Position numbers and translations under genes: made by a program. A stretch of DNA of 36,778 bases, taken from NCBI GenBank assembly GCA_050303435.1, contig JBNLBT010000024.1, positions 1-36,778 on the forward strand, given 5' to 3'. Source of the DNA: JBNLBT01 sp050303435 (GTDB taxonomy: Bacteria; Pseudomonadota; Gammaproteobacteria; Xanthomonadales; Marinicellaceae). Below, one piece after another: positions 23,487 through 31,706 of the stretch. The first letter of the stretch is position 1, and each line of letters begins with the position of its first letter. The notes under the pieces are model-generated. The model was not told the DNA's origin. It was given only the letters and a program-made list of their open reading frames with translations, and searched no databases.

Positions 23487-25046
23487 TCAGCGCTTGCCGG
23501 CGGCGTAGGCGTCGGCCAGATTGTTGAAAAATTGCACCGCGTTGAACACACCGGTTTTGTTCATTTTCAGCAGCATCGCCCGGTGCGCGTCGCTGAGCAC
23601 CAGAAGCACCCGGACCTTGCGTTTCTGCAATCGCGCGATGCTGTCCTTGAGCATGAAAATCGCGGTGACGTCGATGAACGGGCTGTCCAGCAAATCAATG
23701 ATCAGCGCGTCGATGCCTTCAATGGAGTCCACGCCGCTTTCAAACACATGTGTTGAGCCAAAAAACAGCGCGCCGTTGATCTTCACCCGGCTGATTTTTT
23801 CATCTGCATTGATGCGCTCCACCGTGGGGTCCACCGTTTGCACGCTGACGGTGGTGTTGCGGGTGATTTTATACACAATCAGCAAACTGGCTGCGACAAT
23901 GCCCAGCCCCACCGCAACCATCAGATCCACCAGCACGGTGGTGAAGAACACCAGCCCCATGACCAGCGCATCGCTGCGCGGGCTTTGACGCACATTTCTG
24001 AGAAAGCGGTAATCCAGAATGTCCATGCCGACCTTGATCAGAATCCCGGCCAAAACCGGCAGGGGGATTTGTGCAGCGAAGGGCGCAAAAAACAGCAGAA
24101 TCAAAACCAGGACCAGCGCGTGCGTGATCCCCGAGAGGCGCGTGGTGCCGCCGCTTTTCACATTCACCACGGTGCGCATGGTGGCGCCGGCGCCCGGCAT
24201 CGCGCCGATGCCGGCACACAACAGATTGCCGATGCCCTGGCCAATCAATTCGCGTTTGGCGTTGTGCCTGGTTTGCGTGATGGAATCGGCCACCACCGAG
24301 GTCAACAAGGTGTCAATCGATGCCAACAGCGCCACGGTCAGGCCCAGCATGGTCATTTCCTGCAGCAGACTCCAGCTGAAATCCGGGCGAATCAATTGCG
24401 GCCAGGTTGTGGGGATCTCGCCGATGGTGAGCACCTCCAGCTGCGCGTAGGCCGCCAGCGGGGTTAAGCACAGCAAAGCCAGCAATGGGGCCGGCACCAC
24501 CGCGTTGATGCGCTTTGGCGTGAGCAGCATGATCAACAAGGCCAGGCCGCCGATCAACAGTGCGTGCGGATTGACCTGCAGCAATTGCCCGGGCAGACTG
24601 ACCAGGGCACTCACGGCGGATGACTCGCTGGGGTGTCCGAGCAGCGGATTCAATTGAATGATGACAATCAATGCACCGATGCCGCTCATGAAACCCGAAA
24701 TCACCGGGTAAGGAATGTATTTGATGTAGCGCCCCAGATTCAACAGCCCGAATGACAGTTGAAACACAGCGGCCAGCAAAAACACGCCCACCAGCAAGTG
24801 CACATCATGGTTCAGGCTCACAAACGCCGCGGCCACCACCACGGTGATCGGCCCGGTCGGACCGGAAATCTGCGTCGGCGTGCCGCCCAGCAGTGCGGCG
24901 ATGAAACCCAGCACCATGGCGCCATACAGCCCCGCCGCAGCGCCCAGACCGCTGGCAACCCCAAAGGCCAGGCTGAGGGGCAGTGCCACAATTGCGGCGG
25001 TGATGCCGCCAAAAACATCGCCTTTGAGGCGATTGAAGTCGCGCAT
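23487..25046 (-). CDS. SulP-family anion transporter with STAS domain
   Basis: This 519-residue SLC26/SulP transporter begins with the typical LKGDVFGGITAAIVALPLSLAFGVASGLG helix. It carries the conserved ISGPTGPITVVVAAAF and GAMPGAGATMRTVVNVKSGGTTRLSG segments and about 10-14 membrane spans. A cytoplasmic STAS domain follows at about 410-519 (IDALIIDLLDSPFIDVTAIFMLKDSI). Family members move sulfate, bicarbonate or C4-dicarboxylates. No adjacent carbonic anhydrase or sulfur gene indicates which applies here. A GAGGG site lies before the ATG. The 267-bp gap upstream has no recognisable gene. Confidence 0.9.
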   Translation of the reverse strand: MRDFNRLKGDVFGGITAAIVALPLSLAFGVASGLGAAAGLYGAMVLGFIAALLGGTPTQISGPTGPITVVVAAAFVSLNHDVHLLVGVFLLAAVFQLSFGLLNLGRYIKYIPYPVISGFMSGIGALIVIIQLNPLLGHPSESSAVSALVSLPGQLLQVNPHALLIGGLALLIMLLTPKRINAVVPAPLLALLCLTPLAAYAQLEVLTIGEIPTTWPQLIRPDFSWSLLQEMTMLGLTVALLASIDTLLTSVVADSITQTRHNAKRELIGQGIGNLLCAGIGAMPGAGATMRTVVNVKSGGTTRLSGITHALVLVLILLFFAPFAAQIPLPVLAGILIKVGMDILDYRFLRNVRQSPRSDALVMGLVFFTTVLVDLMVAVGLGIVAASLLIVYKITRNTTVSVQTVDPTVERINADEKISRVKINGALFFGSTHVFESGVDSIEGIDALIIDLLDSPFIDVTAIFMLKDSIARLQKRKVRVLLVLSDAHRAMLLKMNKTGVFNAVQFFNNLADAYAAGKR

Positions 25047-25313
25047 GAAAAACGCCCTCTGTTCTCTCGTCAGGCGCCGCGTCCCGGCACGGCCTGCGAA
25101 TGCAAGGGCCCATCATAGTGGATTTGCCAGGGGCTGTACAGCAGCGATCGTTGACACCGATGAATCTCCCAACGGATGGGGCCAATCGGTGCGTGTGTCA
25201 TTGGGTGGTCATGGAGCGAAACTGTGGACTTTCAAGCAGTCAAAAAGAGGTCTGCGAGGTCTGCAGCGCCGTGGCAGGCAATGCATACACCAGGCCACGG
25301 TGGGGCTTTCAGG

Positions 25314-26480
25314 TCACTTCGTGCCATCCGGCCACAGCCAGTGCGGTGTGGTGAGCAGGTCCTGATCGCCGATTTGGGTTTCTCCCAGAGATTTGTCCAG
25401 ACGCGTGTGCAGGCATTCGGGCTGCTGGCTCAACTGTTCTATCAGGGGGCGGGCGTGTGACACCACCCAGACCTGGGTCTGCGTGGCGGCGTGACCAATC
25501 AAGCGCGCCAGGGCCGGCAACAGTTCGGGATGCAGGCTGGTTTCCGGCTCGTTGAGCACCATCAGACTGGGCGGTCGCGGGGTCAGCAGCGCGGCCACCC
25601 ATAAAAGATAGCGCAGCGTGCCATCGGACACTTCACGCGCCGATAAGGGACGCAACAGACCGGGCTGGATGAAATGCAGTTCAAAACGGCCATCGCTGTG
25701 CACGCGGGTTTCCAGCCGGCCACCGGGAAAGGCGTCCTCAATGGCGCGCTGCAGCGCTTCGGCGTCGCCGATTTCGCGGATGGTTTGCAGCGCCGCAACC
25801 AAATCGCGGCCGTCCGGGTGCAGCACCGGCGTGCGCGTGCCCAGCTGTGGCCAGCGCGCCGGGGCGTCGTGGTCGGAGCGGAAATGGTCGTAAAATCGCC
25901 AGCCGCGGATGCGTTGCCCCAGGCGCACGGCTTCGGCGGCCTGTGAGTCAGTGGACACATGTTCAAACAGGCTTTCCTGCGCCGGCACGTGTTGCGTGAC
26001 CACCCGCCAGGCGCGGCCATCGCGCATTTTGAGCAATGGCCCGTCGCGTTCCACCAGCGCCGCCCCCGCGCGGTAAAATTCACCGTTCCAGATGGCCTCA
26101 CGCTTGACTTCAGGGTCCAGGTTGAACAGCGAATTCAAACGCGGTGGCATGCCCAGCGAAATGGCGTAGCCGAAATCCTCGCCGGCAAAACCCAGTTTGA
26201 CCCGCCCGTTCTTGTGCGCGCTGCCTTCCACCTTGTGCACGCCATCACGCATGTTGCGGGTGATTTTATCCGGCCCGGCCCACAGCGTCGAAGGCAAGCC
26301 GCCTTCCCGCGCCAACGCCCCGATCACACCGCCACGCGCGGTTTCGGCCAGCAAGCGCAGGGCCTTATACAAATTGCTTTTGCCCGAACCATTCGGCCCG
26401 GTGATCAGATTCAGCGCACCCAGTGGCATCACCACGGAGCGCAGTGAACGGTAATTGGAGATGGCCAGTGCGGTGATCAT
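25314..26480 (-). CDS. COG4637-like AAA ATPase
   Basis: The 388-residue ATPase starts MITALAISNYRSLRSVVMPL, followed by Walker A GPNGSGKSN at 28-36. Near the end come an ABC-type signature-like VSDGTLRYLLW and a Walker B NEPETSLHPEL with a D-loop-like region, ending with VVSHARPLIEQL. This is the SMC/RecF-like 'predicted ATPase' layout, with the middle region inserted between the two halves. No TOPRIM or nuclease domain, and no partner gene, is seen, so it looks like the common stand-alone form. The start is set at 26480, where the conserved N-terminal strand begins. Confidence 0.82.
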   Translation of the reverse strand: MITALAISNYRSLRSVVMPLGALNLITGPNGSGKSNLYKALRLLAETARGGVIGALAREGGLPSTLWAGPDKITRNMRDGVHKVEGSAHKNGRVKLGFAGEDFGYAISLGMPPRLNSLFNLDPEVKREAIWNGEFYRAGAALVERDGPLLKMRDGRAWRVVTQHVPAQESLFEHVSTDSQAAEAVRLGQRIRGWRFYDHFRSDHDAPARWPQLGTRTPVLHPDGRDLVAALQTIREIGDAEALQRAIEDAFPGGRLETRVHSDGRFELHFIQPGLLRPLSAREVSDGTLRYLLWVAALLTPRPPSLMVLNEPETSLHPELLPALARLIGHAATQTQVWVVSHARPLIEQLSQQPECLHTRLDKSLGETQIGDQDLLTTPHWLWPDGTK

Positions 26481-26629
26481 GGGCCCAGTGTACTGCATGC
26501 TTGCAGCACAGGACAATGGTCTGGTCGGTCGTTTTGGGAACATTGATTGCGTGCACCGGTCAGTCTTTTTTATACACACTCAGTGCAAAGTACAGACGGG
26601 TGATTCAAAACACAGGGATGGGCGCAGAC

Positions 26630-26950
26630 ATGGAAACACACACGCACACAGATTGGCACCGCTTCTTTTGGGGATTGTTGTTGATCGGGCCATTGATCTG
26701 TTGCATGGAATTTGTGTTCATTGTGGCGGTTCTGGATGGCATTTTGCACTGGCCGGGCTGGGGCTCATTGACAGCAGCCGGTGCAATTGTGGGGCTCAAT
26801 ACGTGGGTGTTCTTGCACTTCAATCGCACAGCAGTGAATGCGATGAGTTCGGGAAATCAATGGTCCGGTCGCGTGTTTACGGCGCTGTTTTCATTTCTCT
26901 GGCACGTGGGAATGGTGTTTCTTTTTTCTGCGTTGTTTGTGCAGTTTTAA
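26630..26950 (+). CDS. Small hypothetical membrane protein
   Basis: From the ATG at 26630 the product has 106 residues and three hydrophobic helices (FFWGLLLIGPLICCMEFVFIVAVL, LTAAGAIVGLNTWVFLHF, RVFTALFSFLWHVGMVFLFSAL). The N-terminus is His/Thr-rich (METHTHTDWHRF). A longer reading from 26501 would add a further hydrophobic segment. A promoter candidate (TTGCGT 26547-26552, 18 bases, TATACA 26571-26576) argues for the shorter start. The family is not recognised. It diverges from the ATPase gene. Confidence 0.55.
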   Translation: METHTHTDWHRFFWGLLLIGPLICCMEFVFIVAVLDGILHWPGWGSLTAAGAIVGLNTWVFLHFNRTAVNAMSSGNQWSGRVFTALFSFLWHVGMVFLFSALFVQF

Positions 26951-27303
26951 GGCCTGTCCAGTAGCAAATCTGACAGACAGTTCGGACAAGTCACTCACAG
27001 CAGATATTGCGCGGTGATTACAGCGCCATGTGGTCGATCAGGGAAATCGGCCGATGTACATGATATGTGCAGTCAGACTGCATCAATCAACGTTGATGCG
27101 CCCAATGGATGTTGACTGGACGATACAACGATCGCATCGTTGCAGGGATTGGATTCGCACGCATCTGAAGGGCATGCCATTCTGATGTCACCAAGGCCGT
27201 TGATTCAATGAAGCAACCCAACACGAACACCCGGTTCGCATTGAATTGCTTCAATTCACATGTGAATGCACAACAAATTAAATGCACTCAGCGCATGGTT
27301 CCT
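26951..27303. other. Gene-free stretch dense in short perfect palindromes
   Basis: No convincing gene lies here. Perfect dyads include ATCGGCCGAT (27046), ATGTACAT (27054), TGCAGTC-A-GACTGCA (27068-27082), GCATCAA-6-TTGATGC (27080-27099), CAACGAT-3-ATCGTTG (27126-27142), GGCATGCC (27171), CGAAC-5-GTTCG (27224-27238), TGAATTG-3-CAATTCA (27242-27258) and ATTCACATGTGAAT (27254-27267). None is followed by a T-run. The stretch lies downstream of both flanking genes, the small membrane protein and the large RTX-type gene. Confidence 0.5.
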
Positions 27304-29703
27304 TCAATCGCAGTTGGGAATCACCGAGTCACGAATGACCTCTTCGACGATCTGTTCAAAGCCGTCGATGACCAATCCCAAGGCTTTGGCCTGTGACAGC
27401 TTCATTGGCAACACCAAGGTATCATGGCCTGCGCCGCCCTTGATTTCGGCACCAAAATCCAGTTCACAGACTTGAGCATAGATGACCCGGTCATCACCGG
27501 CCCCGGCATTCACATAAGATTTGCCACGGCCGGGGTATATGGTGTCATTGCCTGGACCGGCTTCAATGTGATTTTCACCGGGCCCGCCTCTGAGCACATC
27601 ATCCCCTTTGCCGGAGATGAGGATGTCATTGCCGGCTCCGCCGTTGAGGTCATCATTCTGGTCGGACCCAATCAGGGTGTCTTTGCCCGGGCCACCGTCG
27701 ACGTGTGCACTGACATTGTTCTGTGTTTCAAGATAATCGTCGCCCTGACCCAGCTGGACGCTTGATTCACTGCGCTCCACACGCACTTTGTCATCGCCAC
27801 CGCCAGTGGCGAGCACATGCGGTTTGCGACCGTTCAATACAATGTCATCGCCCTGGGGGCTGCCAACAATGCAACTGGATCTGGACAGACCTTCTGTTGA
27901 CCCGCTGAACTCGATGCGCACAGGATCGGCCATTTCATACGGACAGCAGGATTCGGGATCACCGTATAGGGCGCAACGGGCTTTTCGGCTGCCCATATAG
28001 AGATCCAATTCAGGCACAGAGAATGCATACACCCGCGCTGCAGGTGATGAGACAACCACCCGCAGTGCATAGGTGTACTGATCGCTCAGGTCCAAATCAA
28101 ACTGTTTGGACAAGGGGACGCGTTGCTCACGGTCGGCCTTGGGGTCATCGATGAACAGGGCCATGTCTTTGGTGAACCCCAGCGAATTGATTGTGTGGTG
28201 TCCGTCCGGACTCAACAGGGCTTCTACATCGCGCGCGCGATCATAAAATTGACGGGCGATGCTGGAGGCGCGCTGATCTTGCGCCAGATGCATCAAAATT
28301 TCCGCATCCGCCCAGGACAATTTCAGTACATCAATGCGTTCAAACACCACCCCATCGACCTGAGGAATCGCCAGTTTAAATCCGCGCGGGCCGTGGCCGG
28401 GGTTGGGGTTGGGCGCAGCAGGCAAGGACGTCAACTCGATGTGATCGGGTGCACTGGTGAATTCCGACAATGGCAGTGCGGCCGCTGCGTGGGGTGGCAC
28501 GAATTCGATGGGCGGGGTGTTTGGGGTGAATTCCCACGCTTTGATGCTGTAAAAAGACGGAAAGGCGATCTCAAAGGCTTCATTGGGATTGGCCCACATC
28601 AGGGCTTCCTGTAAGGTGATGTCATCGGCATCCAATTCAAGATCAAAGCGTGGGGGTTCAGTGTTTGGATTGCCGCCGGGGATACCAACCACGCTGCCCG
28701 GTGCTGGCCATGACATGCCGGGCGGTGTGGTCCATGAATAGATCTGTTGTTCAGGGGACGATGTTGTGCCAATGCCCAGGTGTGTGAACTCATCAGGTGA
28801 GGTTTCAGCATAGGGCTTGCGGGTGCTGGTGCCATTGAGCCGCAAGGTCACTTGAATGATGTCTTTGCCGGAAGTGTTTTCAATGTACCAGCTTTTATAG
28901 TTGTACCGAATAAAATTATCATAGCCCACCCAGATGTTGGCTTTTTCAATGGCCCAGCCCTGGTCGCTGTCGTCTGGATCAATCAAGGACACATCAGTGA
29001 TGGTGGTTTGACCGCCCCTTGCGCCGGCGTCAGTGGAGTCAACGCGTATGGTTTGATTGTTGTTGGAGGTGTAAACAAAATCAATGGATTGAAAGGGGTA
29101 TGTGCGGGTCATAAAATCAAACACATCCACATCTGGCGTAAGGAAATCGGCCACGGGGTCACCCATCATGATTTCAAATCCGCTGGGTTCCGTGACGGCC
29201 ACATTGCCGCCACCGATCAGTTCAAAATTTGAATGCCAGGGATTCCCGGTTGACTGATTGGTGTTGTAATAACACCCGTCGTTGTGTTGCAGGCCCATGG
29301 CGTGACCAAATTCATGCAATAAAATGCCTTTCAGTCCATACATGGTGTAGTCTTTGTCCAGTCTTAAATAATGTTCACGGTCTTGAATGTCGTCGATCCA
29401 GTTGTACCGCTGCGAGTTCAAAAAATCCGACATCAATCGCGCGCTGTCTGCGACCAGATATTGAGAAAATGCATCGGGGTACCGATCTCTGAAGTTTTGC
29501 GTGATCCGGAAAGTCACCTGACCGGTGGGCAGACGGAAATATTGATTGGGTGTGCTGATGTAATCAGCGCATGCACCATAATCTCCTTCCCCAGGAATCA
29601 TGCCGGCAAATGCAAAGGCTGAATTTTGCTTCATCAAAAGTGCGCAAATCAGTCCGGCGATGACTGGCCATGATGACTTCGAAATGGGTGTGCGTTTTAA
29701 CAT
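27304..29703 (-). CDS. Large exported matrixin-like metalloprotease with RTX repeats
   Basis: The 799-residue protein starts at 29703, where a GAGGA site eight bases upstream and a signal peptide (about 1-33, ending near AFA) agree. HEFGHAMGLQH at 130-140 is the HExxHxxGxxH zinc-binding motif of metzincin/matrixin peptidases. A long region without recognisable domains follows. At about 620-760 there are RTX-type calcium-binding repeats (GGAGNDILISGKGDDVLRGG, then GPGNDTIYPG and GAGDDRVIY). RTX proteins usually leave by type I secretion without a Sec signal, so the combination is unusual. No type I secretion genes are adjacent. It is probably a secreted or surface protease. Confidence 0.8.
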   Translation of the reverse strand: MLKRTPISKSSWPVIAGLICALLMKQNSAFAFAGMIPGEGDYGACADYISTPNQYFRLPTGQVTFRITQNFRDRYPDAFSQYLVADSARLMSDFLNSQRYNWIDDIQDREHYLRLDKDYTMYGLKGILLHEFGHAMGLQHNDGCYYNTNQSTGNPWHSNFELIGGGNVAVTEPSGFEIMMGDPVADFLTPDVDVFDFMTRTYPFQSIDFVYTSNNNQTIRVDSTDAGARGGQTTITDVSLIDPDDSDQGWAIEKANIWVGYDNFIRYNYKSWYIENTSGKDIIQVTLRLNGTSTRKPYAETSPDEFTHLGIGTTSSPEQQIYSWTTPPGMSWPAPGSVVGIPGGNPNTEPPRFDLELDADDITLQEALMWANPNEAFEIAFPSFYSIKAWEFTPNTPPIEFVPPHAAAALPLSEFTSAPDHIELTSLPAAPNPNPGHGPRGFKLAIPQVDGVVFERIDVLKLSWADAEILMHLAQDQRASSIARQFYDRARDVEALLSPDGHHTINSLGFTKDMALFIDDPKADREQRVPLSKQFDLDLSDQYTYALRVVVSSPAARVYAFSVPELDLYMGSRKARCALYGDPESCCPYEMADPVRIEFSGSTEGLSRSSCIVGSPQGDDIVLNGRKPHVLATGGGDDKVRVERSESSVQLGQGDDYLETQNNVSAHVDGGPGKDTLIGSDQNDDLNGGAGNDILISGKGDDVLRGGPGENHIEAGPGNDTIYPGRGKSYVNAGAGDDRVIYAQVCELDFGAEIKGGAGHDTLVLPMKLSQAKALGLVIDGFEQIVEEVIRDSVIPNCD

Positions 29704-29878
29704 GTCTGGGTTCCTCTTGTTTGGATTGATTAATTTCTTCGGGTAGTCAATCGGCAAAACCCAACAAAATTTTTGAATTAAAATCGATGAATTGACAATA
29801 TCGCCCCGGAAAAGCGCTGTTGCAAGCCAATGGATTGGCCTGTGGTTCAAGGGGAAGGTACCGCTGGGACCTGGGAAT

Positions 29879-30859
29879 TTAAAGTGAATAAAACGCGGTG
29901 AAAAACAGCACCATGCGGTAAATCAGATAAATCCAGTAGGTGGCAAAGAGAAATGCCAAAACGCGTGCCAGATTCAGCGCGGTGTGGCGGCCATAAACGC
30001 GCTGCGCGGCGAGGAAAAAGTACACGCCGAACAGGGCAAACAAAAGCAATGAATAAATCACCTCAAACGCGCCGCCGTCCAGCGGCAGGGCAAAGCGCTG
30101 CACCGCCCAGTTCATCAGCGCCGACAGCGGCGGGGCGATGAAGGTCTGCACCAGCAGCATGAAGGCGAACAGATGGGTGGCAAAAATCAGGCTGCGAATC
30201 CATCGGTTGGCCTGAGCGGGAAACAACAACCAGACCAGCAGCGCCAGCAACGGCACCATCAGCATCACCAGGGATTTGGCCTGCACCTCAACCCGTGCAT
30301 TGAAGCGTTGGGCAAAGGATGCGCGGGTTTCGCCGCTGCTGCGCAGGCGGTCATCGACCAGCGCAGCGGCCAATGGCTGGTGGATGAAATTGGTGGCGCC
30401 GGTGTGGAAATCCAGCCGCGTGGTAAAGGCCGAATGACCGACGTAAGCGGCCATCAGAAAAAACGCGATGTTGATCAGCAGCAGCAATTGAAACGGCGCG
30501 AGGCGGTGTTTTCTGATGCCATTCAGGTAATCCAGCGTCAACTGGCCCGGGCGCATGACCAGGCGTTTCAGGCTGCCCAGAAAACGGCCGTCCAGTTCGG
30601 TCGCTGAAGTGAACGCTTGTGCGGCCACGGCACGCAACGACAGGTCTCCCTCTTCGAATCTCTGCTCACCGCAGTGCGTGCAATAGCGTCCCTGCAGGGG
30701 TTGCGTGCAGTTCGGGCATGGTGTGTTCTGTTGCCTTGAATTCACTGGCGTTGAGGTTTTATTGAGCCAAACACGGTGTGCAGCGAGCGTAACGGGTCTG
30801 TCGATTGCGTTGATTGCGCGTTGCTCATGTGAACGTCTTGCCGCTAAAATCGACATCAT
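29879..30859 (-). CDS. DUF3667-type membrane protein with zinc ribbon
   Basis: The 326-residue protein has an N-terminal treble-clef or zinc-ribbon motif (CPNC at 48-51 and CTHC at 60-63). This is followed by the DUF3667 signature region (GRFLGSLKRLVMRPGQLTLDYLNGIRKHRLAPFQLLLLINIAFFL) and about five transmembrane helices. Family function is unknown. The first 40 residues before the zinc ribbon look unconserved, and the real start may be later. The only ATGs are the adjacent pair at 30859/30856, without a clear ribosome-binding site. The gene is divergent from the cupin gene. Confidence 0.82.
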   Translation of the reverse strand: MMSILAARRSHEQRAINAIDRPVTLAAHRVWLNKTSTPVNSRQQNTPCPNCTQPLQGRYCTHCGEQRFEEGDLSLRAVAAQAFTSATELDGRFLGSLKRLVMRPGQLTLDYLNGIRKHRLAPFQLLLLINIAFFLMAAYVGHSAFTTRLDFHTGATNFIHQPLAAALVDDRLRSSGETRASFAQRFNARVEVQAKSLVMLMVPLLALLVWLLFPAQANRWIRSLIFATHLFAFMLLVQTFIAPPLSALMNWAVQRFALPLDGGAFEVIYSLLLFALFGVYFFLAAQRVYGRHTALNLARVLAFLFATYWIYLIYRMVLFFTAFYSL

Positions 30860-30965
30860 AGCATTGAATGGCTTTGGCGCGGAGACCAGGGCATGAATCC
30901 TTTAAATAACCATGCATGCGCTGGCGTGGTTTGAGCAATGATGGTTCTTTGAAACAGGAGGGCGT

Positions 30966-31277
30966 GTGAAAATCATCCGCAGTAAAGAATTTGTCGCAAC
31001 GCGTGCCTGGGGCGCGCAAGACATCGCTTTAATGAATGGCATCACCACCCGACTGCATTGGACAGATCGGCCGTATCAATGGCATGTCAATGACGGGGAA
31101 GAAGTTTTTGTGGTCCTGGATGGTCAGGTGCGCATGCATTATCGGGAACGGGGCGAAGAAAATTCGACCGTGTTGAATGCGGGCGATATTTTCGTTGCCC
31201 AGCTGGGCACCGAGCACGTGGCACACCCCATCGGTGAGGCGCGGGTGTTGGTTGTGGAGAAGGAGGGCAGTTTTTAA
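30966..31277 (+). CDS. Cupin-domain protein
   Basis: This 103-residue single-domain cupin contains the first cupin motif (WHVNDGEEVFVVLDGQV, with His/Glu metal ligands) and a second motif (NAGDIFVAQLGTEHVAHP, with His). It is likely a small metal-binding beta-barrel with unknown substrate. The start is GTG at 30966, preceded by a perfect AGGAGG site (30956-30961) at a slightly short spacing of four bases. A hairpin with a T-rich tail follows the gene, suggesting that it is a single unit. Confidence 0.82.
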   Translation: MKIIRSKEFVATRAWGAQDIALMNGITTRLHWTDRPYQWHVNDGEEVFVVLDGQVRMHYRERGEENSTVLNAGDIFVAQLGTEHVAHPIGEARVLVVEKEGSF

Positions 31278-31292
31278 CTGCAGTCGCCGGGT

Positions 31293-31317
31293 GGCCTTTG
31301 CGGCAAGGGCCGGTTTT
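31293..31317 (+). terminator. Possible terminator after the cupin gene
   Basis: GGCCTTT (31293-31299) pairs with AAGGGCC (31305-31311), with one G-T wobble, around a five-base loop, and is followed by GGTTTTCC. The stem is short and the T-run is only four bases, so this is tentative. Confidence 0.35.
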
Positions 31318-31367
31318 CCTTGGGCCGGGCAGTATATGCCGAGGCGCATTCTGAAATGGGGTCCATC

Positions 31368-31694
31368 ATGAAATCTTTCAGGCTCATCAAGTGGTCAGCC
31401 GTGGTTGCGCTGTGTGTGTTGCTGGCGGTGGGGTATTTCGTGCCCATGCACATCGGCTGGTGCGGCGAACGACCGGTGGCGCGCTTTCGTTTTCAGGTGT
31501 TTGAATACGACACACACGCTTACGGTTCGAGTGATCCCTGGGCCGTGTTGTTTCAATGGAACGCACAGACCATGGGCAAATACGGACCATACGTGTTTGA
31601 TAACAGACTGGGGGGCGTTGCGGCTTATCTGGGTCTTGCGCAGGTCACCTGCCGCAACAGCGGCACTGTGCCCACCGCCAATGCCTCAGGATAG
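31368..31694 (+). CDS. Small anchored or exported hypothetical protein
   Basis: The 108-residue product has a basic start and one hydrophobic helix (about 8-24, WSAVVALCVLLAVGYFV), followed by a periplasmic part with conserved-looking Cys, Trp and Tyr residues (MHIGWCGERPVARF, then DPWAVLFQWNAQTMGKYGPYVFDNRLGG). It is not assigned to a family. The ATG at 31368 places the helix at the N-terminus as expected for a signal anchor. It converges with the metallophosphoesterase gene, ending 12 bases from its stop codon. Confidence 0.6.
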   Translation: MKSFRLIKWSAVVALCVLLAVGYFVPMHIGWCGERPVARFRFQVFEYDTHAYGSSDPWAVLFQWNAQTMGKYGPYVFDNRLGGVAAYLGLAQVTCRNSGTVPTANASG

Positions 31695-31706
31695 ATCAAC
31701 CAGCCG

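Noticed and set aside
25047..25313. Small plus-strand gene between the SulP and ATPase genes
   Set aside because: The open frames here run into the ATPase gene antisense, have no good start signal and no family features.
25314..26480. Anti-phage defence ATPase
   Set aside because: The AAA ATPase lacks a nuclease or TOPRIM domain and any partner gene, and resembles the widespread stand-alone COG4637 form.
27046..27267. CRISPR array
   Set aside because: The palindromes differ from each other and there is no regularly spaced direct repeat.
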